64,000 bases of DNA. Source: JBBQZO01 sp038207625 (GTDB lineage: Bacteria; Pseudomonadota; Gammaproteobacteria; Burkholderiales; Burkholderiaceae_D). Below the pieces are notes generated by a model. That model made no database searches, was not told the DNA's origin, and saw only the letters and a program-made list of their open reading frames with translations. The stretch spans positions 105,237-169,236 of the forward strand of contig JBBQZO010000009.1 in NCBI GenBank assembly GCA_038207625.1. Reading direction: 5' to 3'. A program made the translations under genes and the position numbers. Shown piece after piece: positions 17,742-25,603 of the stretch; position 1 is the stretch's first letter; the number at the start of each line of letters is the position of its first letter.

Positions 17742-19688
17742 TTATCTGACTGGCGCGCCCGCGCCGCATGCACTGGTATGCGCGTCGACGGCGAGCGTAT
17801 CGCTGTGCTGTGGCTGTGCGTAACGCAGGCCGTAGCCGCGCCCGAACAAGGCTGGTGCACGCGGCGCCGGACAGGGCGAACCGGGCCAGCCAAACGACAG
17901 CGTGCCGGAAAAATCATGCGCCACGGCGCCGTCGACGCCGCGAAACAGCAGATCGGCGACACCGGCGCCTTCGGTGCCGGGCAGCCAGGCCGCCACGAAA
18001 CTGTCCGACAGCGCCAGCAAGTCATTCACATACAGGGGGCGGCCGGCCACCAGCACCGTCACCACCGGCTTGCCCTTGCCGGACACCGCCTGCAACAGCG
18101 TCAAGTCCTGCGGATAGCCGCTACTGTGGCGCAGCGTGTCGGACGGGGCGATGTCGCCCTTGCCTTCCGCGTAAGGCGTCTCGCCGATGACCGCGATGAT
18201 GGCGTCGAAACGGGCCAGGTCGACGCCGGCCGCATCGATGCTGTAGCTGACATGGGCTTGGCCCAGCGCCTGCTCGATGCCCGCCAGTATCGTATCGCCA
18301 TGGGGGAAGTCGGCATTGGCCAGGCCCTGCGCCTGCCACGTGAGCGACCAGCCGCCACTCTGGCGCGCCATGCTGTCGGCGCTGGCCCCCACCACCAGCA
18401 CCCGGCTGGCACGCGCCAGCGGCAACACGCCAGCCTGGTTCTTGAGCAACACCAGCGACTGACGCACGGCCTGGCGGGCCAGTTCGCGCGCCTGCAAGCT
18501 TTGCTGCTTGCCCGCATACGGATTGTGCGACGGCTTGTTGCCAAACAGGCCAGCGCGCAGCTTGACGCGCACGATGCGGCTGACGGCGTCGTCGATGCGC
18601 GCCATGGCAATCTGCCCTTGTTGCACCTGGACGATGGTGTTGGCAATAAACGCCTGCCAGTCTTCCGGCACCATCACCATATCGATGCCGGCGTTGATCG
18701 CCTGGGCGCAACTGTCGTTGCGGCAGCCCGGCACTTCAGCGATGGCGTTCCAGTCCGACACGACGAAGCCGTCGAAACCCATGCGTGTTTTCAGCACGTC
18801 GGTGAGCATCACGCGGCTGCCGTGCATCTTGCCGTAGTTGACGCCGGCGCCGAGATCGTTCCAGCTGTTGTACGACGCCATGACGGTCTGCACGCCGGCG
18901 CCCAAGGCGCCCACATAGCCCTGCGCGTGCAGCGCGATCATCTGGTCCGCGCCCGCCTGGTTCTCGCCGCGATCGCGCCCCTGGTCGGTGCCGCCGTCGC
19001 CGATGAAATGCTTGGCCGTCGCCACGACGTTGGCCGCGTCGCCAAAGCGCCCTTGCAAACCAGTGACATAGGCGCTTGCATACGCGCGCACCAGTTGTCC
19101 ATCGTCGGAAAAACTTTCATAGGTGCGTCCCCAGCGCGCGTCCTGCACCACCGCCAGCGTGGGCGCAAACACCCAGCTGATGCCGGTGGCGCGCACCGCC
19201 TGACCGACCGCGGCGCCGATGCGGCCGATCAGTTTGGCATCGTGGGCCGCGCCCAAACCTATATTGTGCGGAAACAGCGTGGCACCATACACATTGTTGT
19301 TGCCGTGCACCGCGTCGATGCCCCAGATGACGGGCACCTTGTGGACCATGTCGGTGGCCATCGAGGCGTCATAGTAGCGATCGGCCAGCGCGACCCAATC
19401 GGCGGCGCTGGCGTGTTTGTCGGCGTTGGGCCAGGTGCCGCCGCCGTTGAGCACCGAACCGATGTAGTAGCGACGCACTTGATCGGGCGTGATGCTCTTG
19501 ATTTCCGGCTGGGTCATCTGGCCGATCTTTTGCGCCAGACTCATGCTGGCGACGATCTGCCCGACGCGCGCCTCGAGGACTGCGTCGGCGCGTATCGGAC
19601 TGGCGATGCGCGGCCAGTCATCCAGGGCCGGCGCGGCATGTACGCATGCGCACCACAGCATGCTGACGGAAAAAAGGCGGTACTTCAC
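17742..19688 (-). CDS. GH3 beta-glucosidase, secreted
   Basis: A 648-residue glycoside hydrolase of family 3. The N terminus is a signal peptide (KYRLFSVSMLWCACVHAAPA), placing it in the periplasm or outside. The (beta/alpha)8 domain contains KIGQMTQPEI, VPVIWGIDAVHGNNNVYGAT and VATAKHFIGDGGT; the nucleophile aspartate is in FVVSDWNAI. The alpha/beta sandwich domain follows (LVLLKNQAGVLPL, VVGASADSM). The length matches two-domain exo-glucosidases, without a fibronectin-like third domain. The start is a GTG (19688) with AAGGAG eight bases upstream. A LacI-type operator lies 29 bp before the start codon. Confidence 0.92.
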   Translation of the reverse strand: MKYRLFSVSMLWCACVHAAPALDDWPRIASPIRADAVLEARVGQIVASMSLAQKIGQMTQPEIKSITPDQVRRYYIGSVLNGGGTWPNADKHASAADWVALADRYYDASMATDMVHKVPVIWGIDAVHGNNNVYGATLFPHNIGLGAAHDAKLIGRIGAAVGQAVRATGISWVFAPTLAVVQDARWGRTYESFSDDGQLVRAYASAYVTGLQGRFGDAANVVATAKHFIGDGGTDQGRDRGENQAGADQMIALHAQGYVGALGAGVQTVMASYNSWNDLGAGVNYGKMHGSRVMLTDVLKTRMGFDGFVVSDWNAIAEVPGCRNDSCAQAINAGIDMVMVPEDWQAFIANTIVQVQQGQIAMARIDDAVSRIVRVKLRAGLFGNKPSHNPYAGKQQSLQARELARQAVRQSLVLLKNQAGVLPLARASRVLVVGASADSMARQSGGWSLTWQAQGLANADFPHGDTILAGIEQALGQAHVSYSIDAAGVDLARFDAIIAVIGETPYAEGKGDIAPSDTLRHSSGYPQDLTLLQAVSGKGKPVVTVLVAGRPLYVNDLLALSDSFVAAWLPGTEGAGVADLLFRGVDGAVAHDFSGTLSFGWPGSPCPAPRAPALFGRGYGLRYAQPQHSDTLAVDAHTSACGAGAPVR

Positions 19689-19716
19689 TGGCAGGTCTCC
19701 TTCGTTTCATTTTTCA

Positions 19717-19730
19717 TGAAATCGTTTTCA
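19717..19730. promoter_or_regulatory. LacI-type operator, GH3-MFS promoter
   Basis: TGAAATCGTTTTCA, identical to the two sites at the GH1 promoter. It lies 29 bp upstream of the GH3 start codon, close enough to block transcription when bound. Confidence 0.8.
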
Positions 19731-19808
19731 TAAGTTATCAGCATTGGACACTGCATTGGATGCCAAGTCAACAAAAAAATACTGGAAATGGCAATGAAAG
19801 GAGCGCTT

Positions 19809-19822
19809 TGATAACGATTTCA
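19809..19822. promoter_or_regulatory. LacI-type operator, lacI promoter
   Basis: TGATAACGATTTCA differs by one base from the reverse complement of the other operators (TGAAAACGATTTCA). It lies 74 bp before the regulator gene and suggests autoregulation. Confidence 0.6.
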
Positions 19823-19895
19823 TAGACTAGTTGTGATACGCTGCATCTGAAAAAATCTATCCCGACCTCGCCTGTGCCCTGGCCGGCTATCCATA

Positions 19896-20930
19896 GTGAG
19901 AAAGTTTGCCTTGAAACAAGAACATACTGCCGTTCAGCCATCCACCTTGCTCGACGTCGCACGCCAGGCGGGCGTGTCGCCCAGCACGGTGTCGCGCATC
20001 CTCAACGGTACGGCCAAGGTGTCGGACGACAAGCGCGCGGCCGTCATGGCCACCATTGCCCAGATGAAGTTCGCGCCCAACCAGATGGCGCAAGGCTTGA
20101 AGAAAGGCCGTTCGATGACGATCGGCATCGTCGTGCAGGATATTTCCAGCCCCTTCTTCGATGAGAGCTTGCGCGGCGTGGACGACGGCCTCAAGGGCAC
20201 CGGTTACGCCTCGGTGATCGTCAGCGGCCACTGGAACGCCGATGAAGAGATCGAGCGCATCGGCTTGCTGCTGGCGCGCAAGGTCGATGGCATCATCTTG
20301 CTGTCGGGTCGACTGGCCGACGAGGAGGTGCTGCAGCTGTCGCGCCAGCGCCCCATCGTCTCGACCGGGCGCGCGCTCGACACGCGCACCACCGTCGGCT
20401 TTCGGCTCGACAATGAATTTGGCGCCCACCTGGCGGTGCGCCACTTAATCGAGCTGGGCCATCGGCAGATCGCCTTCATTTCCGGCCCCGTCAACAACAC
20501 CGACGCGAGCGAACGACTGGCCGGCTATACCCGCGCGCTGCACGAGGCCGGCATTGAGTTCGATGCCAATCTTGTCGCCTGCGGCAACTTCCTCGAGGCC
20601 GGCGGCTTGCTGGCGATCAATCACCTGTTCGACACCCAGCAGCATTTCACGGCCGTGTTCGCCGCCAACGACCAGAGCGCCTACGGCGTGCGCCTGTGCC
20701 TGTACCGCAAGGGGGTGCGCGTGCCCGACGACGTGTCGCTGGTCGGTTTCGATGATTTGCCCGGTTCGAGCTACACGACGCCGCCGCTGACGACGATCCG
20801 CCAGCCACTGTACGACATCGGCCTGATCGCCACCCAGACGCTGCTGGGCCTGATCAATGGCGAGACGGCGCGCGCTTGCATACCGCCGCTCGAACTGGTG
20901 GTACGCGAATCGACCCGGCGCCTGCGCTAG
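19896..20930 (+). CDS. LacI family transcriptional regulator
   Basis: A 344-residue repressor. The N-terminal helix-turn-helix and hinge are canonical (TLLDVARQAGVSPSTVSRIL, then NGTAKVSDDKRAAV), followed by a periplasmic-binding-protein-like sensor domain (GIVVQDISSPFFDESLRGVD, ISGPVNNTDASERLAGY, VSLVGFDDLPGSSYTTPPLT). The annotated start is a GTG at 19896; a TTG at 19911 is a possible alternative. It is divergent from the GH3-MFS unit, with two operator-like sites between them. The inducer is unknown; a beta-glucoside is the likely ligand. Confidence 0.93.
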   Translation: MRKFALKQEHTAVQPSTLLDVARQAGVSPSTVSRILNGTAKVSDDKRAAVMATIAQMKFAPNQMAQGLKKGRSMTIGIVVQDISSPFFDESLRGVDDGLKGTGYASVIVSGHWNADEEIERIGLLLARKVDGIILLSGRLADEEVLQLSRQRPIVSTGRALDTRTTVGFRLDNEFGAHLAVRHLIELGHRQIAFISGPVNNTDASERLAGYTRALHEAGIEFDANLVACGNFLEAGGLLAINHLFDTQQHFTAVFAANDQSAYGVRLCLYRKGVRVPDDVSLVGFDDLPGSSYTTPPLTTIRQPLYDIGLIATQTLLGLINGETARACIPPLELVVRESTRRLR

Positions 20931-21014
20931 CGGCCTGCCGCGCGTCACTGGCGGCACGCCAGGCCCAGCCCTTCGTTCAATACCACATGGCGGCCTGCCG
21001 CGCGTCACTGACGG
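20931..21014 (+). repeat. Two 24-bp direct repeats, period 60 bp
   Basis: CGGCCTGCCGCGCGTCACTG occurs at 20931 and again at 20991, followed in each case by (G/A)CGGC. The first copy begins right after the lacI stop codon. Function unknown. Confidence 0.7.
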
Positions 21015-21126
21015 CGCGTTGCGCACTTGACATGCAGATCAGAGCAAGCTTGGCCCATCCGCTTTACAATGGTGCTCGTTTCGGTAAAAATTATCGCCCT
21101 CCCTCTCACCTACCAAGGACAACAAC

Positions 21127-21705
21127 ATGGAACATACCCTGCCAGCACTGCCGTACGCGATGGACGCCCTCGCTCCGCACATCTCCAAAGAGACGCTCGA
21201 ATACCACTACGCCAAGCATCACCAGGCATATGTCACCAATTTGAACAACCTGATCAAAGGTACCGAGCACGAGAACGCATCGCTCGAAGAAATCATCAAA
21301 AAATCGAGCGGCGGCATTTTCAACAACGCCGCCCAAGTGTGGAACCACACCTTCTACTGGAACGGCATGAAGCCCAACGGTGGCGGTGCCCCGAGCGGCC
21401 CGGTCGCTGATGCGATCAATGCAAAATGGGCGTCGTTCGATGCCTTCAAGGCCGAATTCACCAAATCGTGCATCGGCAATTTCGGTTCCGGCTGGACCTG
21501 GCTGGTGCAAAAAGCCGACGGCTCGCTCGACATCGTCAACACCTCGAATGCCGGCTGCCCTTTGACCACCGGCGACAAGCCGCTGCTCACCTGCGATGTG
21601 TGGGAACACGCTTACTACATCGACTACCGCAACCTGCGCGCCAAGTACGTCGAAACGTTCTGGGGCCTGGTCAACTGGGACTTCGTCGCTAGCAACTTCG
21701 CTTAA
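21127..21705 (+). CDS. sodB: Superoxide dismutase, Fe type
   Basis: A 192-residue cytosolic enzyme that converts superoxide to hydrogen peroxide and oxygen. All four metal ligands are present: His27 (EYHYAKHH), His74 (WNHTFYW), Asp157 and His161 (CDVWEHAYYIDY). Motifs such as FNNAAQVWNHTFYW favour iron over manganese, as in E. coli SodB. The leader carries a TACAAT -10 candidate at 21065 but no clear -35. A strong terminator follows. Confidence 0.96.
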   Translation: MEHTLPALPYAMDALAPHISKETLEYHYAKHHQAYVTNLNNLIKGTEHENASLEEIIKKSSGGIFNNAAQVWNHTFYWNGMKPNGGGAPSGPVADAINAKWASFDAFKAEFTKSCIGNFGSGWTWLVQKADGSLDIVNTSNAGCPLTTGDKPLLTCDVWEHAYYIDYRNLRAKYVETFWGLVNWDFVASNFA

Positions 21706-21722
21706 TCGGCCAGCTGTTTTGC

Positions 21723-21758
21723 ACGTAAAAAAATCCGCCGAGGCGGATTTTTTTACGT
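21723..21758. terminator. Bidirectional terminator
   Basis: A perfect 17-bp inverted repeat (ACGTAAAAAAATCCGCC and its complement) with a 2-base loop. It has A and T runs on both sides, so it can end both sodB and the convergent dsbA-linked gene. Confidence 0.9.
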
Positions 21759-21771
21759 CTGCTGCTGGTCC

Positions 21772-22077
21772 TCAAGGACGCAGGTGCGTCAGCGCATACC
21801 CGATATGCTCCCACCAGTATTCGCGCGAGTGTACGGACTTCATGCATTTCGCATCGACCTCGCCCTTGAACAGTGCATCCGGACACAGTCTGGAAGCCAT
21901 CGCATAGCGCTGATTCTCGGCGTTGACGAGCGCGATCGCCAGCCAGATGGCCAGCCCGACGGCCAACACGAGCAAAGTCCAGGCCAGCTGATTGACATTG
22001 CTCGTTTCAAACAGATCGTCGGTGGACGGGATCGCCTTGTCGTACATGGCAATCACCGCCTTTTCCCTCTCGTTCAT
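21772..22077 (-). CDS. Small membrane protein, unknown function
   Basis: A 101-residue protein with one hydrophobic segment at about residues 31-50 (LAWTLLVLAVGLAIWLAIAL), an acidic N terminus (MNEREKAVIAMYDK) and a C-terminal part with two cysteines and several aromatic residues (SREYWWEHIGYALTH). I do not recognise a family. Its ATG overlaps the dsbA stop codon (ATGA), so it is translationally coupled to DsbA; a link to envelope redox or a co-transcribed membrane function is possible but unproven. Confidence 0.7.
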   Translation of the reverse strand: MNEREKAVIAMYDKAIPSTDDLFETSNVNQLAWTLLVLAVGLAIWLAIALVNAENQRYAMASRLCPDALFKGEVDAKCMKSVHSREYWWEHIGYALTHLRP

Positions 22078-22766
22078 TTGCCTCCCTTGGACGCCGGCTC
22101 AACGCCCTTGCTTTTCATCACTTGGGTAACCAGCGCATCGATCACCTCGATTGTCGCCTTTTGTCCGGCCACCTCGTCGAATTTATGGGTGCCGCCGTCG
22201 ATGATTGACGGCGAGGTCACGAAACGCCCGTCAATGACGAACATCGGCGCCGATTCAATCTTGTACGTGGCGGTGATCTGCTGCAACCGCTTGAGCTTGG
22301 TCAGCACCCCAAACGAATTATAAAACTCGATGAATTTCGCTTTGTCGACACCATTTTTGGCGACCCAGTCGATGATCACGTCATCCTTATTCAAGCGCAG
22401 ATGCTCGACATGCCACGCGTGAAAGACTTTGTCATGCATGACATTCAGGTTGCCCATCGCTTCGAGCGTCAGATACAAATGCGCTTCCGGATCATTGGGA
22501 CCCGAATACGGAATATGCACGCGCCGGAACGCCACCTTGTCGCCTGCTTTTTTGACCCATTCTGCGATCAACGGTTCCAGCCCATTGCAATGCGGGCAGT
22601 GATACATGAAAAACTCGATGACCTCGACCTTCTTGCCGGCGGCCTGAACAGGTTGCGGCGCGGCCAGCGTCTGGTACTCGACCCCGTTTTTCGGGGCGGT
22701 CGGGGAAGCGAAGGCAGTACTGGCGATCAGGCTAGCTGCGGCCAGGGCAAGGGTCAGGAGACGCAT
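22074..22766 (-). CDS. dsbA: Thiol:disulfide interchange protein DsbA
   Basis: A 230-residue periplasmic oxidase of the thioredoxin fold that introduces disulfide bonds. Signal peptide MRLLTLALAAASLIASTAFA; active site C57-P-H-C60 in EFFMYHCPHC, the classical DsbA dipeptide; cis-proline region SAPMFVIDGRF. The ATG at 22766 starts the signal peptide; an earlier in-frame ATG would add 21 residues without a typical signal. It is one of two tandem copies; the other (22898-23590) has the same length and layout but a different active site. Confidence 0.94.
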   Translation of the reverse strand: MRLLTLALAAASLIASTAFASPTAPKNGVEYQTLAAPQPVQAAGKKVEVIEFFMYHCPHCNGLEPLIAEWVKKAGDKVAFRRVHIPYSGPNDPEAHLYLTLEAMGNLNVMHDKVFHAWHVEHLRLNKDDVIIDWVAKNGVDKAKFIEFYNSFGVLTKLKRLQQITATYKIESAPMFVIDGRFVTSPSIIDGGTHKFDEVAGQKATIEVIDALVTQVMKSKGVEPASKGGK

Positions 22767-22897
22767 AAATTTCCTCAATATTTTGAATGAACGAACCAGC
22801 GCGAGATTACCATTTATTTCAGTCTCCATGCGCGCATGGTAACAACTATTGCAATTGACACCGGCCAGACGGCAACGCTGCTGCGTGACGGTGCCAA

Positions 22898-23590
22898 CTA
22901 CTTGGCCGCACTGACGGCTGGCTTGGCCGCGTTTTCTTTCTGCGCGCGCGTTACCAGCGCATCGAGCACGTCGATGGTTTGTTTGTGCAGTGCCTCCTCG
23001 CCCAGCTCGCGCCGGGACGCACCGACGATCGACGGCGACGTCAAATAACGTCCATCGACCACCAGCGTAGGCGCCGAGTCGACCTTGTAATTGGCCACCG
23101 ACTGGCTCAAACGGCGCAATTTACTCTGCACAAAAAACGAGTTGAACACTTCCAGATACTTCACGCGATCGATCCCGTTCTTGCCAACCCAGTCGGCGAT
23201 TTTCTCGTCCGTATTAAGTCGGATATGTTCGTCATGCACCGCATGAAACACCTTCGCATGCATCGCGTCGACCTGCCCCATCGCTTCGAGCGTCAGATAC
23301 AGATGCGCCTCAGGATCGTTGGCACCGCTGTACGGAAAATGGATGCGCTTGAACACGATGCGCTCGCCCTGCTGCTTGACCCAGGCCGCCAGTTGCGGCT
23401 CGAGCGCATTACAGAAGTGACAGTGATACATAAAAAATTCGATGACTTCGACCTTCTTCTCGGCCGCCTGGACCGGCTGGGGCGCGGCCAGCGTCTGGAA
23501 ATCGACGCCATCCTTGATATCGACCGGCGCGGCGCTGACGGTGCCGGCGAACAGGCTGGCGCACACAAGGGCAAGGCTCAGAAAACGCAT
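22898..23590 (-). CDS. DsbA paralogue with CHFC active site
   Basis: A 230-residue periplasmic thioredoxin-fold protein, clearly a tandem duplicate of the adjacent dsbA: signal peptide MRFLSLALVCASLFAGTVSA, shared segments QTLAAPQPVQAA, KKVEVIEFFMYHC and DPEAHLYLTLEAMG, and the same length. The active site is C57-H-F-C60 instead of CPHC. In this fold the two central residues set redox potential, so this copy may differ in strength or partner. The ATG at 23590 has GGAGG about seven bases upstream. The 131-bp gap between the copies could hold a separate promoter. Confidence 0.88.
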   Translation of the reverse strand: MRFLSLALVCASLFAGTVSAAPVDIKDGVDFQTLAAPQPVQAAEKKVEVIEFFMYHCHFCNALEPQLAAWVKQQGERIVFKRIHFPYSGANDPEAHLYLTLEAMGQVDAMHAKVFHAVHDEHIRLNTDEKIADWVGKNGIDRVKYLEVFNSFFVQSKLRRLSQSVANYKVDSAPTLVVDGRYLTSPSIVGASRRELGEEALHKQTIDVLDALVTRAQKENAAKPAVSAAK

Positions 23591-23654
23591 ACACATCCTC
23601 CACAAATGGTTGAACTGACGGTCGCGAGATTACCACTTTTCATGCCCCTATAAA

Positions 23655-23915
23655 TAGGGTCAGAGTCGAATTAATTGAAACAATGTAGCAGGACAAAAAT
23701 AGTAAATAGGGTCAGAGTAGAATTAATTAGAAATATTTCGCACCGGTACATGAAAAGCATCGTCAACGTCACGGTACTTGCTGCGTCGATATGAAACCTT
23801 CCTGGTGGCTGCGTCTTTGCGTGATCAGTGGAAAACTTTCCAAACAATGTGACTCTGACCCTCATTATTTTCTAACTGGAGTGAAATATTTCAAATTAAT
23901 TCGACTCTGACCCTA
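23655..23915. repeat. Nested GGGTCAGAGT inverted-repeat element
   Basis: A 261-bp AT-rich element bounded by perfect 22-bp inverted repeats beginning TAGGGTCAGAGTCGAATTAA (23655-23676 and, inverted, 23894-23915). Inside, a second near-copy lies at 23707-23728 (one mismatch) and a shorter inverted core at 23851-23862. No plausible gene is inside. The layout suggests a non-autonomous mobile or REP-like element. Its right end supplies the TAG stop codon of btuF. Confidence 0.8.
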
Positions 23916-24821
23916 ATTGCTTTTGCGACGCTGGCGCGCTAGTTCGAGCTTCTCGCACAGCGCCGCCGTGCCGTCGGCCATGCGCGGGCCGGCCCGCGTG
24001 AGCAGTTCGCCGTCCAGCGTGAACAGGTTCCCGCGCTGGACCGCCAGCAGGCCTTTGTAGGGTTTCCAGAGGTTGATGCCGGCGTCTTGCGGGTCGTGTT
24101 GGTCGCCGCCGAGAATCACTTCGGGGTTCTCTTGCAGCACCGCCTCGATCCCCACTGCGGGGGCCGTCACCGTCAGCCGTGCAAAGATGTTGGTGCCGCC
24201 GCACACGCGTAGCGCGTCGCTGACGATGTGCTGCCCGTTGAGCGTGTACAGGGGCTTGTCCCAGATCTGGTAGAACACCCGCACTGGCGGGCGCTGCGCG
24301 TATCGGCGAGCAAGCGACGCGATCTTCTCGCGAAACGCAGCGGCCGTACGTTCGGCCATCTGGTCGGTACCCAGCAGGCGCCCGAAGCGCAGCAAGCTAT
24401 CGGCAATCTCGTCGAGCTTGTGCGGTTCGCTGTAGAAGATCGGAATGCCCAGCCGGCCAAGCTGCTCGAGCTGGCGCGCGGTGTTGCCGGTCTGCCAGAC
24501 GATCAGCAGTTCCGGTTTCAGGGCAAGCACACGCTCGATGTCGACCTGGCTGTTGTCGCCAATGACGGGGATTTTTTTGGCCGCTTCGGGATAGTCGCTG
24601 AAGTTCATCGCGCCCACGATGCGCTCGCCGCCGCCGGCGGCAAACAGCAGTTCGGTCACGTGCGGCGACATCGAAATGACGCGCTGGGCCGGCCGGGCCA
24701 GCGTGATGCTGTGCCCGGCATCGTCGCGCACGGTGATCGCGGCGCAGCAGCTGCCGGTCAGCACAGACAGGACGATCACGCTGGCGCGCTGCAGGGGTGT
24801 CAACATGGTGGGCACTTTCAT
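23913..24821 (-). CDS. btuF: Cobalamin-binding periplasmic protein
   Basis: A 302-residue substrate-binding protein of the BtuF/FepB class that hands vitamin B12 to the BtuCD transporter. It has an N-terminal hydrophobic signal (ASVIVLSVLTGSCCAAITV), then RVISMSPHVTELLFAAGGGE, VGAMNFSDYPEAAKKIPVIG and the lobe motif LKPELLIVWQTGN. The start at 24821 overlaps the btuD stop (ATGA). The stop codon TAG lies in the end of the GGGTCAGAGT repeat, so the last residues may have been altered by its insertion. The B12 riboswitch upstream of the operon supports cobalamin as ligand. Confidence 0.9.
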   Translation of the reverse strand: MKVPTMLTPLQRASVIVLSVLTGSCCAAITVRDDAGHSITLARPAQRVISMSPHVTELLFAAGGGERIVGAMNFSDYPEAAKKIPVIGDNSQVDIERVLALKPELLIVWQTGNTARQLEQLGRLGIPIFYSEPHKLDEIADSLLRFGRLLGTDQMAERTAAAFREKIASLARRYAQRPPVRVFYQIWDKPLYTLNGQHIVSDALRVCGGTNIFARLTVTAPAVGIEAVLQENPEVILGGDQHDPQDAGINLWKPYKGLLAVQRGNLFTLDGELLTRAGPRMADGTAALCEKLELARQRRKSN

Positions 24822-25603
24822 GATTCTTCGCTGGGAATAAATATGGTGCGCGCGCCAACGCGCAGCGTGTCGATCGGGTGGCCCAGGCAGTGCGACAGGA
24901 TCGCCGGCTGCATCACGGCGTCGACCGGGCCGGCTTGCCAGTGGCCGTCGCCCATCAGCAGCAGCGCATGGGTGGCGACGCTGTGCGCCAGATTCAAATC
25001 GTGACCGACCATGACGACGCTCTTGCGCTGCTCGCCACACAGGCGCGCCAGCAGGCGCATCACGGCCACCTGGTGTGCCAGGTCGAGCGCGTTGGCCGGT
25101 TCGTCGAGCAACAGCAGCGGCGTATCCTGCGCCAGCAGCGCGGCGATCGCCACGCGCTGGCGTTCGCCGCCCGATAGTGTGCGTACGTCGCGCTGGGCCA
25201 GGTCGAACACGTCGAGCGCGCGCAACGCCGCTTCGGCCGCGATGTGGTCGTCGCTGCCTTCCCAGTAGCGCTGGGCGTGATACGGGTGGCGCGCCATCAG
25301 CACCGTTTCGATCACCCGGTAGGCGAACGCGTCGCTGCGCGCTTGCGCCAGGAACGCGCGCTGACGTGCCAGCGCAGCGAGCGGCCAGTTTGTCAGCGCG
25401 CGTCCGGCCAGCGCGACAGTGCCGCCGTCGGGCGGGCGCAGGCCGGCCAGCGTGCGCAGCAAGGTGCTCTTGCCGGCGCCATTGCGCCCGATAACGCACC
25501 AGCACTGGCCCGCTTCGACGCGCCAGTTCAAGTCGTCGAGCAGCATGCGCGCACCGACCCGCAAACTGAGCGCGCTGGTGGCAATCATCGATACCGCGCT
25601 CAT
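24818..25603 (-). CDS. btuD: Cobalamin ABC transporter ATP-binding protein
   Basis: A 261-residue ABC ATPase. Walker A is GRNGAGKSTLLRTLAG (about residues 39-54), the ABC signature LSGGERQRVAIAALLAQ, and Walker B LLLLDEPANALD; the H-loop VGHDLNLAHSVATHALLL follows. It powers BtuC-mediated B12 import. Both ends overlap neighbours by the ATGA pattern (btuC upstream, btuF downstream), giving a coupled btuC-btuD-btuF block. An internal ATG at 25588 is a possible alternative start. Confidence 0.92.
   Translation of the reverse strand: MSAVSMIATSALSLRVGARMLLDDLNWRVEAGQCWCVIGRNGAGKSTLLRTLAGLRPPDGGTVALAGRALTNWPLAALARQRAFLAQARSDAFAYRVIETVLMARHPYHAQRYWEGSDDHIAAEAALRALDVFDLAQRDVRTLSGGERQRVAIAALLAQDTPLLLLDEPANALDLAHQVAVMRLLARLCGEQRKSVVMVGHDLNLAHSVATHALLLMGDGHWQAGPVDAVMQPAILSHCLGHPIDTLRVGARTIFIPSEES

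Noticed and set aside
23671..23865. A 64-residue minus-strand reading frame inside the repeat element
   Set aside because: It lies within inverted repeats, has no ribosome site and no recognisable protein features.
23913..25505. A 530-codon minus-strand frame spanning btuD and btuF
   Set aside because: Its upstream part is an off-frame reading of btuD; only the part from 24821 is the real BtuF.
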